Positions 33,134 through 47,149 of a stretch of 64,000 nt of DNA are shown in pieces. The translations under genes and the position numbers were made by a program. Numbering within the stretch: position 1 is the first letter of the stretch; every line of letters starts with the position of its first letter. The notes beneath the pieces were generated by a model. The model had not been told where the DNA came from, did no database searches, and saw only the letters and a program-made list of their open reading frames with translations. Source of the stretch: Campylorhamphus procurvoides (Eukaryota; Chordata; Aves; Passeriformes; Dendrocolaptidae); contig WBMV01005075.1 in NCBI GenBank assembly GCA_013396655.1, positions 341,811-405,810 on the forward strand, read 5' to 3'.

Positions 33134-36100
33134 CTGATTCAAGGCCGGTGCTGGTCATTAGTGGTGCCCCCTGCAAAGCTATTCTGTTAGAGCTCTCAGG
33201 CTGAGGTAGTCTGTGTTTTTGTGACCCTTCCTTGCTGGCAACTCGATGGAGTTAACCACAGGAGAGGACAGTTTGCCTTTGGGGGGTAAAATGGGGCGAG
33301 GAGGGATTAGGGTCTAATTGTCAGACAGCTGAAGGGCTGTAGGGAGTGACAAAGAGTAGTGATAGTCCCTTGCTAAGTGTAAGGAAGTTGTGGTGTGCTC
33401 CAGGTAAAGCCACACGAGAGGGAGATAACCCAGCTCCCCAGTGGCACATGCTGGTGCCATCAGGGACTTCTGGGGAATACCTTCTTTCCTCCTGGTAGGA
33501 AGCAGCACATACATGTTGGGCGGGCTGCCCTTGTTGGGAGGTGGAGATGCAGGCAGAATGCAGTGGTGCCTGGATGAGGGAAGATATGCTGCCTGCTCTG
33601 GGGGAGGAAGAGGAGCTGTGTGTTCAGGATGGCTAGAGCAGTCTGGACGTGGAGGCAGAGAGGAGAGTGAGTTTCTGTGGGGGCATGCTTCAGCAGGAAA
33701 TTTTTATCTCCCCTTTTCTCTGTCTGCAGCAAATGAATGTTTGGTAGCACCACCAGTGTTTTCCCTACTTCCCTACTTAATTGCTGAGAGATGCTCCAAG
33801 AATGGGGATTGGAAGGGCCTTTGGAGGACAAGGGATGCAGTGTTTGCCTTGAACAAGGAGTGTGGTAATTAATATGCCACTTTTTGACAAATGGGTATTT
33901 TGGTCAAACAAATGAGTCAGGGGCCTTTCACCTCTGCCAGTGTGGGATGTTGGCAGCTGGGCGAGCACACAAAGGAAAATCTTCATCTTCTGCTTACAGC
34001 TGTCAGCCCATGCTACAGCTGGCCGAAGGCAGACGATCTAGATCCCCAGTGTTTCTCTTTTTACCTAAAAAATATTGAAGTGATTTTAGATGATGTGTGG
34101 TACTCTGGACTTATATTCTGATCTCCTTGAGTCAGGCTGGAAGAGTTGAGGGGTCTGTCATGGACCTGGCTGAGACCTGTGATCCAGGCTCTTGTGTTGA
34201 GTACCATATGCAGACACGTGGTGGATATATCTTTCTCCAGTTAACATCCATGAAAATTCTTTTCTGCTTTCTACTGCTCCTGAAATAGACCTATTTTTGT
34301 GATGTCTAATATTTTTTAAATTCTTCTACATAGCCTCCTGGCATTTTTTTTTTTCCTCTGATGAAAATTTATAGCCAAGAACTTAGTCCAGTGCATCAGA
34401 TATAGAAATAAACTTTCCTTTCTGTTTGTCTGTGTTCTATAACGTGCTAATGAATAGACCAAATCAGAATCTTCCCCTGAAAAATGTTTTATCCCACAAG
34501 TAGCACCCTCCTCACCCCCCTGCTGGACTTGTTAGGAGGGAGGGTGTCCAGAGTCTGTTTGAGGATGGTTGTAGACATCCACCACCATGCTTGCACAACC
34601 TGCTTGTTTGCTCTGTGTCAGGGGAAGCGATGCTCTCACAGGCTGTTGTTGTACCACTGTCAGGCTCTTCCCATATGAACTCATACTGACACTGTCATCT
34701 GGGTAGGTCCAAACTGTGCAGGCTGAGTGCATGGAGGAGTCAGAAAAGCAGGAGGAGATGTGCTCTTGGGGTCCCAGCAGGAATTTCCTGCTCTCTCAGC
34801 AGCTCACAAATCAGAGTTCACAGCCACTGTGCTTATACAGGCAGGCCTAGCAGTCAGCTATAGAAGAGGCTTGGGAATCACTGCATTTATCAGTCTACAG
34901 TTTGGCCCTTACAGCCACTAATCTTATTCCCTTAAGCAAGAGGTAGAGCATGAGAAGAGACACAGGAAATATAAATAATAAAAGGGGTCTTCAGCTACCC
35001 TGCATTTTTAAAAAGTAATGGTGACTGAAGTCTGTGAGGATATGATAAGTATCAAACACTTATTTTTCCAACAGAATGACAAATGTGTCTGGTTAAAAAA
35101 GGGTAACTGGGTAACATGGAGTACAATAATATCTCAGCAGTTTCCCATTTCTTTTTAAAGAAAAGTACAAACTGTAATGCATGCAAGCTGGCATACAGTG
35201 GGAAAATTACTTTCTCAAAACATATGCTGGCTCCTAAGTAGTGTCGGTAGAAATATTTGAGCAACTAGAAAGCAAATGTAAAATCTTGATTTGGTTGTTT
35301 TGATAAGCACATCAATCATTTTATGTTGCTCCAGATTGTAAAGAGTTTGAGATTTTTCACTACTTTTAGAATGCTGAGCAGATTACAGAACTGTAGCCCA
35401 TATGTACTAATTGTAGAATACCACACTAGAACGGTCCTCAAAGATCTGGTCCTACCTGTCTTGGCAAAAGCACAGTCTAGACAAGATAATAATGTAATTT
35501 GAAAATACGTGTTAAAAATAAAAATGCTGTCATTGTTTCTGCCACTGGAACAGCTGATCTGTCTCCATCCCAATGCTGGAAGATGTCTCCTGGCTGGGTA
35601 GGAGGGTTTCTAAGTCTCCGAATGTGTGTATTACATACTCTAGAGGGGTAATTGAAACATTGCAGCAGAAGGCAGCAGAGACTCCCATGTATAGTAAAGC
35701 AATGCTGTCTTCTGTCACAGGGGAGGGCTGTAAATTTGGTGTCCTGTATCAGCCTGCTAAAGATTCCCGTAGTGTCCCTTCTGATCTGCAAGCTATGCAT
35801 GCATTGCTGTCCCTTCCCCTCAAACTTGTATTTTTATATGGGTATCACACAACAAAGGTTTTGAATCTTGCTGCTATGGATCCAGCTAAAAATAAGTTTT
35901 GCTTTTGTATATTTTTTCTGTGGTGTAAGGGAGCTGGGTTTACCCTAATTTTGTGTATCATTTGTTGGATAGAGCTGTGGGCACCGGGGCTGTACAGGTG
36001 GCCTGCACATGCTCTGAAACCATTTGCTTGGGACTTCCTGACATCCGCGTTGGTGGCTGTAGAGATTTGTACATCCGAGGCATCTGGCCAAATTCCTCTT

Positions 36101-39100
36101 TGTTCATCTGGAAATAAACTTTCAGGTGGAAAAAGAGGTCATGCCTGGGGAAGCTGGGACATATGACAGCTCTAGGTGAAGGTTAAATTGTAGATTTGAA
36201 AAAAAATTCCTAATACTTGCAGAAGTGTTACTGTCCCTCCTGCATAAAATCCATCCATATGCTTTTTGGAGGTAGGGGGTGTATGTGTGTGTGGGCATGG
36301 AAACTGACATTTCACACCTATCCTGCACTTTGTTTGCTATGAGATTTCCCACAACCCATGCACAGATGGTTATCCAAGCCAATGAAACACATGCTTGCCT
36401 GTTCAGTTGGTGTTCCTGTGTGGGTCTGGGGTCTTACACAGCTCTTTCTTGTGTACACTTGAAAACTGTTAACACTGGGATGGGCCAAAGTACTGGTAAA
36501 TAAAGTGTCACACTGTGAGCCAGGCAGTCCAAAGTATCCTACCATCCCAACTTGCTTTCCCCAACTCTCTGTTCCCACATTCCAGTGCCAGTAAATGAAT
36601 ACAGAATGGAAAACTCAGGCTCACTGCAGGCTTGTAGGGGTTCCATGTGGGCAAAAGTAACACCCCTGAAATCCTTCTGCAAAGAATGCCTTGTAGAAGC
36701 TGGGGATTGTATTGTAGTTGACAATAACAATTTTGACAATGTATCCGGCAATGTCAAAGACAACTGAGGCTCATAGAGTTGTGTTTTGTAAATATTAGAG
36801 GCAAAAATAATCTATATGACTTTTCTACAATCACTCACCCTGTATACCAATGCATATAGAAAAAAGGGTTTCTACTTTTTATAAAATGTTTTTTGATACT
36901 GAAAAAATAAGGCCTGGGCAATTGCCTGAGCAATATTGTGTGTTAAGGCCCATATCCTCTTGCTTTGTAAGTGGGAGATTTTTCCTTTTTCTGTGCAATG
37001 GCTAAAATCTTCACTATGCCTCTGCATTTGCTTTCCGTCAGCTGAATCCAGCCCATTTTTGCTGTTATTGGGGTTTTAAAATATTTTCCTAAGGTACTTT
37101 AAATGCAAAACAGCCTATTGATTTTTAAAGCATTATATTGTCATTTTTCTGTTTTATTAAAAAACAAAACCAGCACCAGCTTAACATATTTCACAGCTTG
37201 CGTCCTGGGCTTGAAAGCTATGCAGATACAAATACAATCACAAAGGGGGAAAAATGTATTGAAATGTAGAGGATCTATGTTACTAGATGAGTAGAAAATT
37301 AGCACAGTTACTATTTCAGTGCTACCTTTCCCGGTGTATTTCTTACTTTCTGATTGAAGATGAAATAAAGTTCTCTCATCTTGTTTGTGTTGCTGATTTG
37401 TTGGATATTTATCGATTTACAGATCATAACACACAATTTTTTTCCCATCTACCATAAGAATATTCTGTATCTGTCATGCTTTCTGTAAGTAACTGATTTT
37501 CCATGATCTGTAAAACTGGTTTGTACCAATAGTTGCTAGTCATCAGCATTTTCAAGGGCTTTCTTGAGAGAAACTCCCTTCTGCTGGAAATCAATGAATT
37601 ACAAGTGTGCACTGATAGGATTTTCTGTAAAACATGGAAGAATAGATTTAGATGCATGTATGTTTCTATTGAATGCATAAGCATGTTTTGTATCTATTGT
37701 ACAACCTTAATAGACATCCTGGAAAAATCAAAATACCAGATCTTATGGCAAAAATTCATCCTGTTTAGCCCTTGTGTTGTTGAGAGCAGTATCATCACTG
37801 GGGTCGTTTCCACCCTCTGTTAGGAGCTTGAACAGTTATTGATGGTACTATTTTATTCAAGAGGGCTTAGGATCCAACTAATATCTGGCATCAAACTTAA
37901 TCTGGCCAGACAACAGAGTTTTGACACAGCAGAGCTTTAGGATGTGACTTCAGCTTCTCTGCTTGGTTTGTCCATCCCTTTATATGCAAAGAGAAGCAGC
38001 AACACATATGCCCCCAGGTGGTTTCAGATTTTCTTGTGGTTGGGGTAGTGTTTGTGCATGGCCCGGCCTTAAGATCTTCAGACTGTCTGAATTTTACTTG
38101 AGCCTTGGTTGGTATGGTGCATAGGGTAGAGCATCATTCTTATTTCATGTACTTAATATGCTGGGGAACAGGGGTAGTTGCAACTGTTTATTACCTGAGA
38201 AATCTCGTTATGCAGGAAATATCCTTGAGGTTGAAGTCTGCTGTCTTTAAGCCTCTTTATGCTACAAGAGCAATAGGAAAGGCCTTTAGGGCACTAGAGA
38301 AAATTTGAGCCACTTTATTTAGAAGAGTTGCTGTGTGGCATCTTAGTAGCCATAGATAAAGTCTGCCAAAGTCTACTAAGACTCTTTTATCAATGATGCT
38401 GTTGAGAGCTCAATTAAATATTGCACCGATTTGTTTCAGTTTATCTTCAAACAATGTTAAATCTGTGGAAAAGATGCTGACACTTACTGTGGTGTAATTT
38501 GTAACTAAAATTTTGATGATTTTTATGACCTGACAAGGCTATGGTTTTTAATTTAGCTGAAGAAGACACCTATGGCTATGAGTGCGGGGTGTTCATCCTA
38601 AATGACTTTTCTGTAATAGGTTTTCTAATAGTGAGTGCAGAAATACAGCTTTCTTGTAGATGCTTACAAGATGCAGTAAACCAGCAAACTGAAATTAATG
38701 CCAGGTTCCAGCCTCTGCATCCATATGACTGCAGTTCCACATGTCTCTAAAACTCTTCTAGTAATAGCCAATTTTTTCTCTAAACAAGTGAGTAAGAAGC
38801 ATTATTAGCAAATACTTTCTTGTAACAGCATTCTGTTGGAATTTTTCATTCTGTACAATGGTCATTTCAGGAAACTACTAAATTGAGCCATTTGTTTCTT
38901 CTTTGGAATGTTTCAGATCTGGCTGAAGCATTTTCTTTTTTGAATGTTGTTTCAAAAGATAGTGTACCGATGAACTAATAGTGAAGCATACAGATTCTTA
39001 TGCCCCTCAAAACTCCCTTTTCCCATTCCTGAGCACATAATGAGTTTCAATTAAAGGACCTAATCCTGGCAGGTGCTGAGTTTGATAGCCCACAGCAGGA

Positions 39101-42060
39101 GGTTGTTCTGTACCTTTACAAGATGTTAGCTGATTAGATAAAGATTTGGTCTAAAGGTGGTTCAGGTTTTTTTTTCCCTGGATTTTTGCCTTATTCTGGT
39201 GTGTTATGAAAAAGCTGCCTACTGTGTTTTGTTGAAGGACTTTGAGGGGGAGTGTGGCACAAAAGAGGGAGGGTGTGCTGCTGATGAAGGAGAGGAAGAA
39301 GATGTAACAGGGAGACATGAAGGGACATTGACAGATAATGCAGGACAAGGCAGCGGGAAGACGTCCCAGCAGTCAGGACATCAACATACAGGCAGGATCA
39401 AAACTGCACAGCTTCTGAAGTGAAGATGAATTGCTTGAACTTAATGTGGAGAGGAGATCTCAATAAGAGAGGAGTGTCAGGGGTATTAGAAATGGTTTTT
39501 GTTTTTTCCCCCATAGGTGACTTTACTTCTTGTCCCTTTTTCATTATTTCAGGTAATTGGCTATCAAATTATCTCAATTTTGGGATAGTTTAATTTGTTA
39601 TGACAGCTGTGAGGTCTGTGTGATTCACCTCCTCCATTTTAAGGCTTTGGAATTGTTCATATAATTCGGTTTTGTATTTGCTCATAACTGACTTTGTTTC
39701 ACATCTGTCAGTCCATCTGCACCTCTCTTGTAGTCATCTACCCATCAGTTCTTTCTTTGGAGTTCTGTGGATGGCATCTATGAAACTCATCCCTTTACAC
39801 AAGACTTGTATTCATTTTAAGTATTTTGAAAGGGAACAGGTCACCTTTTAGAGGCTGCCTTGCTGGTGCAATGTTGATGTAGCTGCACACAAGAACAAGG
39901 GACATATTTTCTGTCAAATTCCTCTGGTCTTTTAATGTCTTTTCTCTCTAGAACTGTCCAACAGTTTCCTGGCTCAGTATCTTCTAGTGCCTGTAACGGC
40001 ACATCTGAAGAAAAACCAACATCCTGGCTTCCTTTGGACGGACTATACAAAGGAGTGTTAAGTGCAGCTTGCTTTCTTTCCAGAAGATTGCATTAGCCAC
40101 CAGCTGATGCATTCTTGTCACAGTTGTTCCAAGGATCACTGCATCAATAAGTAGCAGTGTGAAAATTCCATGGGTCACATTTTCATTCTCAATAATTGCA
40201 TAATGTAAACATATACCATTGGCCAGCCACTTTATATAGACTGTCCTGGCTTATGATGCAGCTTTCTTGCTAGAGCCTGGTCCTGACAATTTCTTTTGGA
40301 GTTCTTCGGGATTTTTAAGCTTCCCTGTGGGTATCTTCCTGATAGATCTCTGTCTCCAGTTCTTTTTAGTTAAATAATATGGCTCAAAAAAGTAAAATTG
40401 CAAGTGTACATACAAGTGGAGGACATGGGAGGGAAGGAATTGGACTGTCTCTGATGAATTGTTTGTGGATCCTCTTTGGGTTTCGTAAGAAAGTTCATGT
40501 TTCTCATCCCTTTTTAACCAAGGGAATGCTCTATTCTACCCCCAGCATTCATGGACTGTTGTTGAGATGACACCAAATATTGTCTCAGTAGACCTAAAGT
40601 AATCCTTTAGACCAGAAGGTGGTCTAAATAATTTAATACCTTCTCTTTTGTGTTAATAAGGCTGAAAGGTATCAGTACCTATGAGGTTAAAATGGCATAT
40701 GGGTTACCTTCCACTTCTGCCTATTTTTCCCTCCAGAATTTTTCCCACTTCTTTTCTGATAATCAGGCTATTGAAAAAAACCAATGTGGAGTACCTGCCA
40801 GCTACAGAAACCATTTTGATTCCTTTCATCATGCAGATAATTAGGATGCAAGGGTTAAAATTCCCCACTACTATGCATTTGCTAGGTTATATTGTCATTC
40901 ATACAGTGTGTCTTTGAGTATTTTACATAACTAATTGGTAATAAAACAATATTGGAATATAGAAATTGTCACAGAGTTCATTAGATAGTAAGAGAGAGCA
41001 ATAAAAAGCGAGCTTGTAACCTACTATAAAAAAATGTACTCTTAGCCTGCTTTAATTTTTTTTACTGTTACCTCCTGCTTTTCCAGGAGGACAGAATTCC
41101 TCTGAGGAAAAGCTGTTAGTTTCTAACGCTTGCCAGTGAAACTTAGGACAAGTGGCAGATTTCCCTCTGCAGATTCAAGTGTACATCCAAGATCATAAAG
41201 TTAAGAGACACTGAACAGAGGCCATGTAGTACCTTGTAGGTTAAAAGAGCAATTTTAAAATCAATACTTTTGTTTAACTGGCAACTAAGGTAGTAGTTTC
41301 AGACTGGGTGAAATATGTGAAGAGCAAACCTTTTCACAAGGAGCGTTTTCAGGTACCAGTACTGGAGTGCTCTGCAAGGTTGTGTTGGACATGCATGAGG
41401 CATGGGAATTGCAAATAAACTCATCTTGATGTGACAAAATCATGCATAATTATTTTGAAACCCGAGGGAGTTGAAATGGCCCCAACTTGGTGATGTCCCA
41501 TCAGTGACAGACAGGCAGCTGCAGAATTTATAATAGCTCATTTATTTCGAAGATGAGAAAGAAACTTAAAATAACCCCTTCTGCTGAAGCCTTCATACAT
41601 TTGCACTTCTAACTGAGGTACTTTGATAGAGCAATGGAAAGCCCCTCCAAGTAGTGGGCAGGCACAAACTATGGCCTGTGCAAGGTTTTGCTCTTCTTTG
41701 GGTTGTATGTACTAGCCTCCTGTATGGTGGAATCATTGCAAGCATCTGTGCAAGTGTGGGAGTTACCTGGAGGTAAGGGGAAGCCTCCTAAGAGGTTTGC
41801 AAGTCTTCATTGTCCTATTATTGTTCTTATTATTAAAATTAGGAGAAGAAATCACAGATCCATTGTGTACATTTGTCTGCAACTGGCATCAAATGGTTGA
41901 CAACCAGCTCTGAAATCGTGGGATTGACTGAGGATTGTTTCCCATCACAGCTGTCTAATCTCTCAGAAAACCTCTCTCCTCCTCTCAGTAGTTCTCAGAA
42001 TTTTTACCATCTGGAAAAGGAATCCAGTTACACAGTTACACACTGATAATGATATACTAA
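33134..42060. other. long unique, nearly repeat-free stretch
   Basis: No interspersed repeat, RNA gene or supported exon in about 9 kb. The plus-strand frame 35,573-36,166 is open for 197 codons, the longest outside repeats, but lacks splice sites or family resemblance. About 38,380-38,500 (TTATCAATGATGCTG...CAATTAAATATTGC) has the look of conserved non-coding DNA. Confidence 0.45.
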
Positions 42061-42071
42061 CCCCCTGCCCT

Positions 42072-42093
42072 CCCCCCCCCCCAAAAAAAAAAA
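42072..42093 (+). repeat. C11-A11 homopolymer pair
   Basis: Eleven C followed directly by eleven A. Such runs vary in length and are often misread. It has no functional meaning I can support. Confidence 0.9.
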
Positions 42094-44749
42094 TAGAATC
42101 AATGTATTGATCTCCTTTGCATACACCAAATTCAAAGTGATCAGTCAAAAAACACAGAAGATAAATCAGCCATCTCCGTTGCAATTTTTTGGCTTTAGAC
42201 AGAACAAGACCTTGCTTTTCTTTCTATTGCATGAAGCAACAAGTAGGAAAAATCTTCATAATACTTCTTGTAAGACAGTGAGGTCAAAAAAGGTGACCTG
42301 TGTGGTCAGGAAGCAGAAAAGATGGAATAAATTCAAAGGAGAATTTCTAGGATTTAGTCATATATGCAAGGGAAGATTAAACACCAAGTAAGGAGAAAAG
42401 AAATCATTAATTGATACCTGATGCTAAACATAAAGCAAGAGGTTGCAGATCTTCCTCTTCCTCCAAGGCAACTGCTGCTGCCTGGTGTATATCATGAATT
42501 TGGTTGTTGACTGGCATGAACTGAGTTACTCAGCATGTATGACCAAGGTTCTCACAACTGAGGCTCTCTCTGATCCATTTGGCCCCTGAGGCTCAAGTGC
42601 TGCTACCTTTGCCCCTCGTGCCTGGATGCTGTTTGCCTTGGCATGTAATGCACATGTCCTATTGCACGGCTGGAAATCACTTCATGTTAGCAGGCAGGGG
42701 AAGAAAATGTATTTTTTTCTTGTTTGAATTGGAAAAATTGTTGAGAAAGGCAGGGAGATGGGAAGGTAGATGGTTCCTGGAAATGGTAAAAAGTTCCTTT
42801 TAAAAGAAGATTATAGAAATAATAGCAAGTTTTTAAAAAGCAGTCGCAGTTGCAGTGCTTTGTAGCATAAAACAAACAATTTTTTGAATATTGCCTTGGC
42901 TCAGTTTCCCTGGCCCTCAAAATCAGAACTCCTTCAACCACTCACTGCTTTTGAAAACTTGACCCCTTTTATTTAGGTGGCATTAAAAGCAGGGAAATAG
43001 AAGAACATAAAAAAATATGGTAACACGCAGAAAGACATAAGACAAAAAAAGCTGAACAAAAAATCTCAGTGTATCTGCTTGACATACTAAAATAGTTCTG
43101 TTTTCTTGAAAATGTTTATTGGAAAATGCATTACAAAACCTTGTAACAGCTGGAATATGGTGATCTAATTGCTGTTTCAATAGCGCTGTGAACATGCAAA
43201 CATATTTCCTATGCAAAATGTCAAAAAGGCAGCAATCAAAGTGAGGCTTTAAGCTTCAAAACAAAGACACAATGAGCTGATTTGTAAACATTTATTTCTA
43301 AGGTTACATTTAAAACCAAAATAGAACAGCCTAGGTTTGGAGACAGTGCAACAAATCTTTTTACAAAGCACAAGATCTGAAGAGAAGAGAGGTTTGCTAA
43401 GAGATAGTTGGGCTGCATCAAGATTTCATTCCCAGTAGTGCTGCAGCTCCCTGAAACCATGTATTTCTTCCCATTCAGATGAGGAGTAAATCTTTGAGTA
43501 AATGAGTGGGATTTTTGCCACTAGAAGGGTGCAGAGAGATGGGGAGAGCCTTCCTGTGCAGAACAGAAGTCGCTCTTTACCTTCATTTTCACTACTACAC
43601 CCCTTCTGTAGACATCATTGTCTTGCCAGGGGACTTGGGTCAATGGCAATGTTGCCTTTCACTACAGCTGTTGAGTGAGACAGTTTTGGAGTCAGCACTA
43701 AAGAAGATTGCAGGGTTTGGTGTGACCTTGCAGTCCTGTACCGTTCCTGAGATAAACTGGTTCAGCGACTGGTCCTTTCTCTCTTTGGTTGTCTTCTGAC
43801 AGGATACATGGCAACTGCAAGGTGCAGAGCGAGTTGGTTCTAGTTGTGGCAACCAGATGCATGCGGTGTAACACAAATACTGAAGTCCAAGGATAACCAT
43901 ATGTAATGGTCCATTATGCCAAAAGCACTGCTTTACACTGGTGCACCTCTGGTTACACTGGTTAGTGTAACTCCATGGGCACTGCTTAACATAGAGTGTG
44001 AAATCAGAAACAAGTAAAATGAACACACCCACTCTGCACCAAATGATGCCAACAGCATCCTCCTAAATATATACTTGATACAGAAGTAAGTTAGTTTGAG
44101 GAGTACATTTACTTTTCACCAAGGCCATCCATTTGTAAGATTCTTACTGTATTGTGCTTGCAAATAACATTTATTTCTGTAGTGTAAATATGCAAGAGTT
44201 CATTTTAATAAAAAGTAAGCCCTAAAATAAGATAAACCCCAGGACTAGACTTTCATTGAAGATTTAAAGTGCATTCATCTGCTGTTTTTCTATATAAATA
44301 TTCATTGGTTTAATGCTCTCAGGTGTTGGAACTTTTAATCTACATTCAGATGGAGGTACTTTAATCAGAGAGTTCATAAAAGTCTCTAACTTTTTTCATA
44401 AAAAATAGAGTGGTAGATATAACAGAGGCTTGAAAAAGCTTAAAAAACCCTAAACTGCAGCTCTAGGAGGAAAAAAAAAGTAAATACCAAATGGCATTTT
44501 GTGCCATAATATCAATATTCTATTAAAAATAAATCTCTCACTGTTAGACTGAAGAGTCTCAAACAACCTGTCACTTTACTGCAGTCTTCAGAGATGACTG
44601 ATAATGGGTAAAAAATCCCATAGCATCTGTTTACCATGTACTTGCATAAACTGTTAGGAATGTTTTTAAATGTCAGCAGTAATGTATGCATGTATTAGCT
44701 ATCACAGAGCAGCAGCTCAACAAAGACAGCATCACTGCCACACTGGGGG
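42094..44749. other. unique non-coding sequence with a palindromic fossil
   Basis: The segment holds a repeated TTACACTGG motif at 43,933-43,971, described under findings. The minus-strand frame 43,640-44,032 (130 codons) runs through that fossil and is not called. Confidence 0.4.
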
Positions 44750-45290
44750 CTTGTGCTCTAAATTAGGGAGGTCAAGTGGCGGAGATGGAAGCTGAGTGTG
44801 TCTGAAACCGTATTGTTTGCCTTCTGAAAATGAAGAAATTGTGCAGTCAGCTGCAGTAACAGTGCCGACGTACAGAGTTTGTACACTTTGAAAATAGCTA
44901 AGTGGGATTATGGTAAATCTTTCAATTGCAAGAAGGTTAATCGTGAAAGGCACCGAATTTAAGGTCAGTAGGATGTGCGTGGGGGGTAATGTGGTTTAGG
45001 CTGTCTTTTACATTAGCAAGGTATCACATTTCATTTGGAAACCTAAGCATTCACAAACTGTGGAGTGTCATTTAGGTGCAGTTGCTGACTAAACAACGTC
45101 TGTGTGACAGCATTGTTAGCAGCGCTGTATTACGTGACAATTCTGCACTATTTAACTATGGAGATATGCTACAGGGTATTTTGCCCTGGCAAAGTCATCG
45201 TGTTGCAAGCCACCTTCATGCTGAAATTCATAAATCAGTTTTCCCCCACCCCCGCCTTCCCATTACTCCATAATTGAAATCTCTCTTTTC
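44750..45290. promoter_or_regulatory. possible conserved non-coding block
   Basis: Unique sequence of balanced composition, with more CpGs than its surroundings (GGCGGAG, ACCGTATTG, GCCGACGTAC, CACCGAA, AGCGCTG, TTACGTGAC). It has no repeat signature and no coherent open frame. E-box-like CAGCTG lies near 44,850 and a CRE-like TTACGTGA near 45,130. Preserved CpGs in unique non-coding DNA suggest constraint, but this is only inference. Confidence 0.2.
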
Positions 45291-47149
45291 TCTTTAATGT
45301 GTGCAGTTTCTTTCTTGTTTGTCACCAAGAGCATACATTGTTGGACGGTGGTTCTACAGTCAAAATGGGCGAAGAGGGTTTTGCTAAATCATGAAGTAAA
45401 TACATTTTTGTGCCATAAGCTTGCATCCTCCTGAAATGCAGGAAGCCTGGGCCTGTCTTGAAAGTTGTTAGGGGGCTGGGTATTAAGCAAAGTGACAGTC
45501 AAAGCAGATTGCAGAGATAAATTAATCCGTACCACTGCCTTTTTCAGTCCTTCCCTGACAAGTAGCTGGTCCAGCAGGCACTGATGTCAATACCGCTGCA
45601 TTCTGTGAGGCTCTGTGGAGACACTGGTGGGTCTGATGGCATGGCCAGGCCCCCACATGTTGATGTGGAAAGCCCATTAGAGGGTGTAGTGTGGACAGAG
45701 TGATCCACATGTTTAAGATTAACCAGGGGGAGCAGGGCAGAGCGATGGGCTGTTTGCATGCAGAACGCACTTGCTGCTTTGCTGCTGCCCCTGTCCTACG
45801 GTGGGCATTTTGGGGCTGCCCATAAGCATATGCCCTATACAGTATATGGCCTTTTGTGAGTGAAGGGAACTCCACTGAGCATTCGTTTGAGAGCCTTCTG
45901 CCCTGACATTTGTTTTATGTAAGTATGGTCCATGATGGTTGATAGGCAGTTTCTATAGAGTCAGAGTGGCCTTTAAATCTGGCAGTTTAAAAAAAAAAAA
46001 AAGTCAAAAAAGAGCAGAGATAGATCAAGGACATAATGTTCTTGATGAAACAGACTTGAAATCCCTAAACAACAAAGAGAGGGTTTTTTTCTTCTTTAAT
46101 TATCTAGATCATTTGGCCAGCTGTGAGCCATGAACCCAGCTGGTCAGCTGTGGGTGTGAAAGGAAGCTCTGCTGAGTTGCTTTGTTAGTGTGACTCTTTA
46201 CTCCACATTAAAAACCAAACACAGGTATTTCCTTCTTGTGAAAATGATTCTTTGGACTCAGGTTCCTGGGATAGTCAAGTGGAAGAGTCCCTTCAGAGAT
46301 AGTCTTGCCACATGGATCAGTAAGGTCTGGATTCACCTTCGCTGGCGAGGGAAGCAGCTCTGGGGGCTGGCCAGCTGCTCAGTCGGGTGGTTTAGCTGGA
46401 TCTTAGCAGAGCTGCGATCCTATTCTCTTAACTTCCGCAGTGGGTAATTGCAGTTGAATTAGAGCCTTGAGAAAGTAATTATAAGAGGCATTGTGGAACA
46501 CCCTGCTAACCCAGCAGTAAATTAAACCACAGACTGGGAACAACTGGAGACAGTGAGATTAGAGCTTAATTTTGGAGGTTTTTTTCACTTGTGGTAAGTG
46601 TAAGTATGTCTTCTTTCTACTTCTAAGGCTAAATGTTGACCCTTGAAGCAGTAGGCTGGAGTTGCTCCTGTGATCAGCCAGGAAGAGACACTCCATTGTT
46701 GGAAAAAGGTTCTGAAGCTAGATGGGGAAAAATATGTTGGAGCTGGAGAAAAGTCTTGTAAAGCACATAGGAGAGGCTAAAGTTGAACACACAGTGAAAG
46801 ACATGGTTTGAAAAACTGCATGTTTCCTTGCCTGCCTTATTTTATACATGTGTATAATAAGTATATAAGACAGATACTTAAGAGTAAGGACTTAAAGTTA
46901 GATTATTGCAAGACAGAAGAAACTGCTTTTAGAAAAACTGCTTTAAATTAACTTGTGCACAAGAAAACTTGGAAGGAGAACTGTGAAACAATAAATAGCA
47001 TGAGTAAACAGCACTTTCAGAGGGACAATTTCTGCAGCTTTTGTTCATATAGAGGGTTCAGAAAGTATTGACAGGCTTTTTCATTTTTTACAGTTAAATG
47101 TTTAATTCCCAACCAGCTCAGATGTAGTCCTTTTAGGCATCAAAGAAGA
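45291..47149. other. unique non-coding sequence
   Basis: A 14-base A run lies at 45,989-46,002. Overlapping open frames at 45,522-45,875 on the minus strand show no splice pair. Nothing else seen. Confidence 0.4.

Noticed and set aside
43640..44032. 130-codon minus-strand open frame
   Set aside because: It overlaps the palindromic TTACACTGG fossil, has no start context or splice pair, and overlaps a 97-codon frame on the plus strand.
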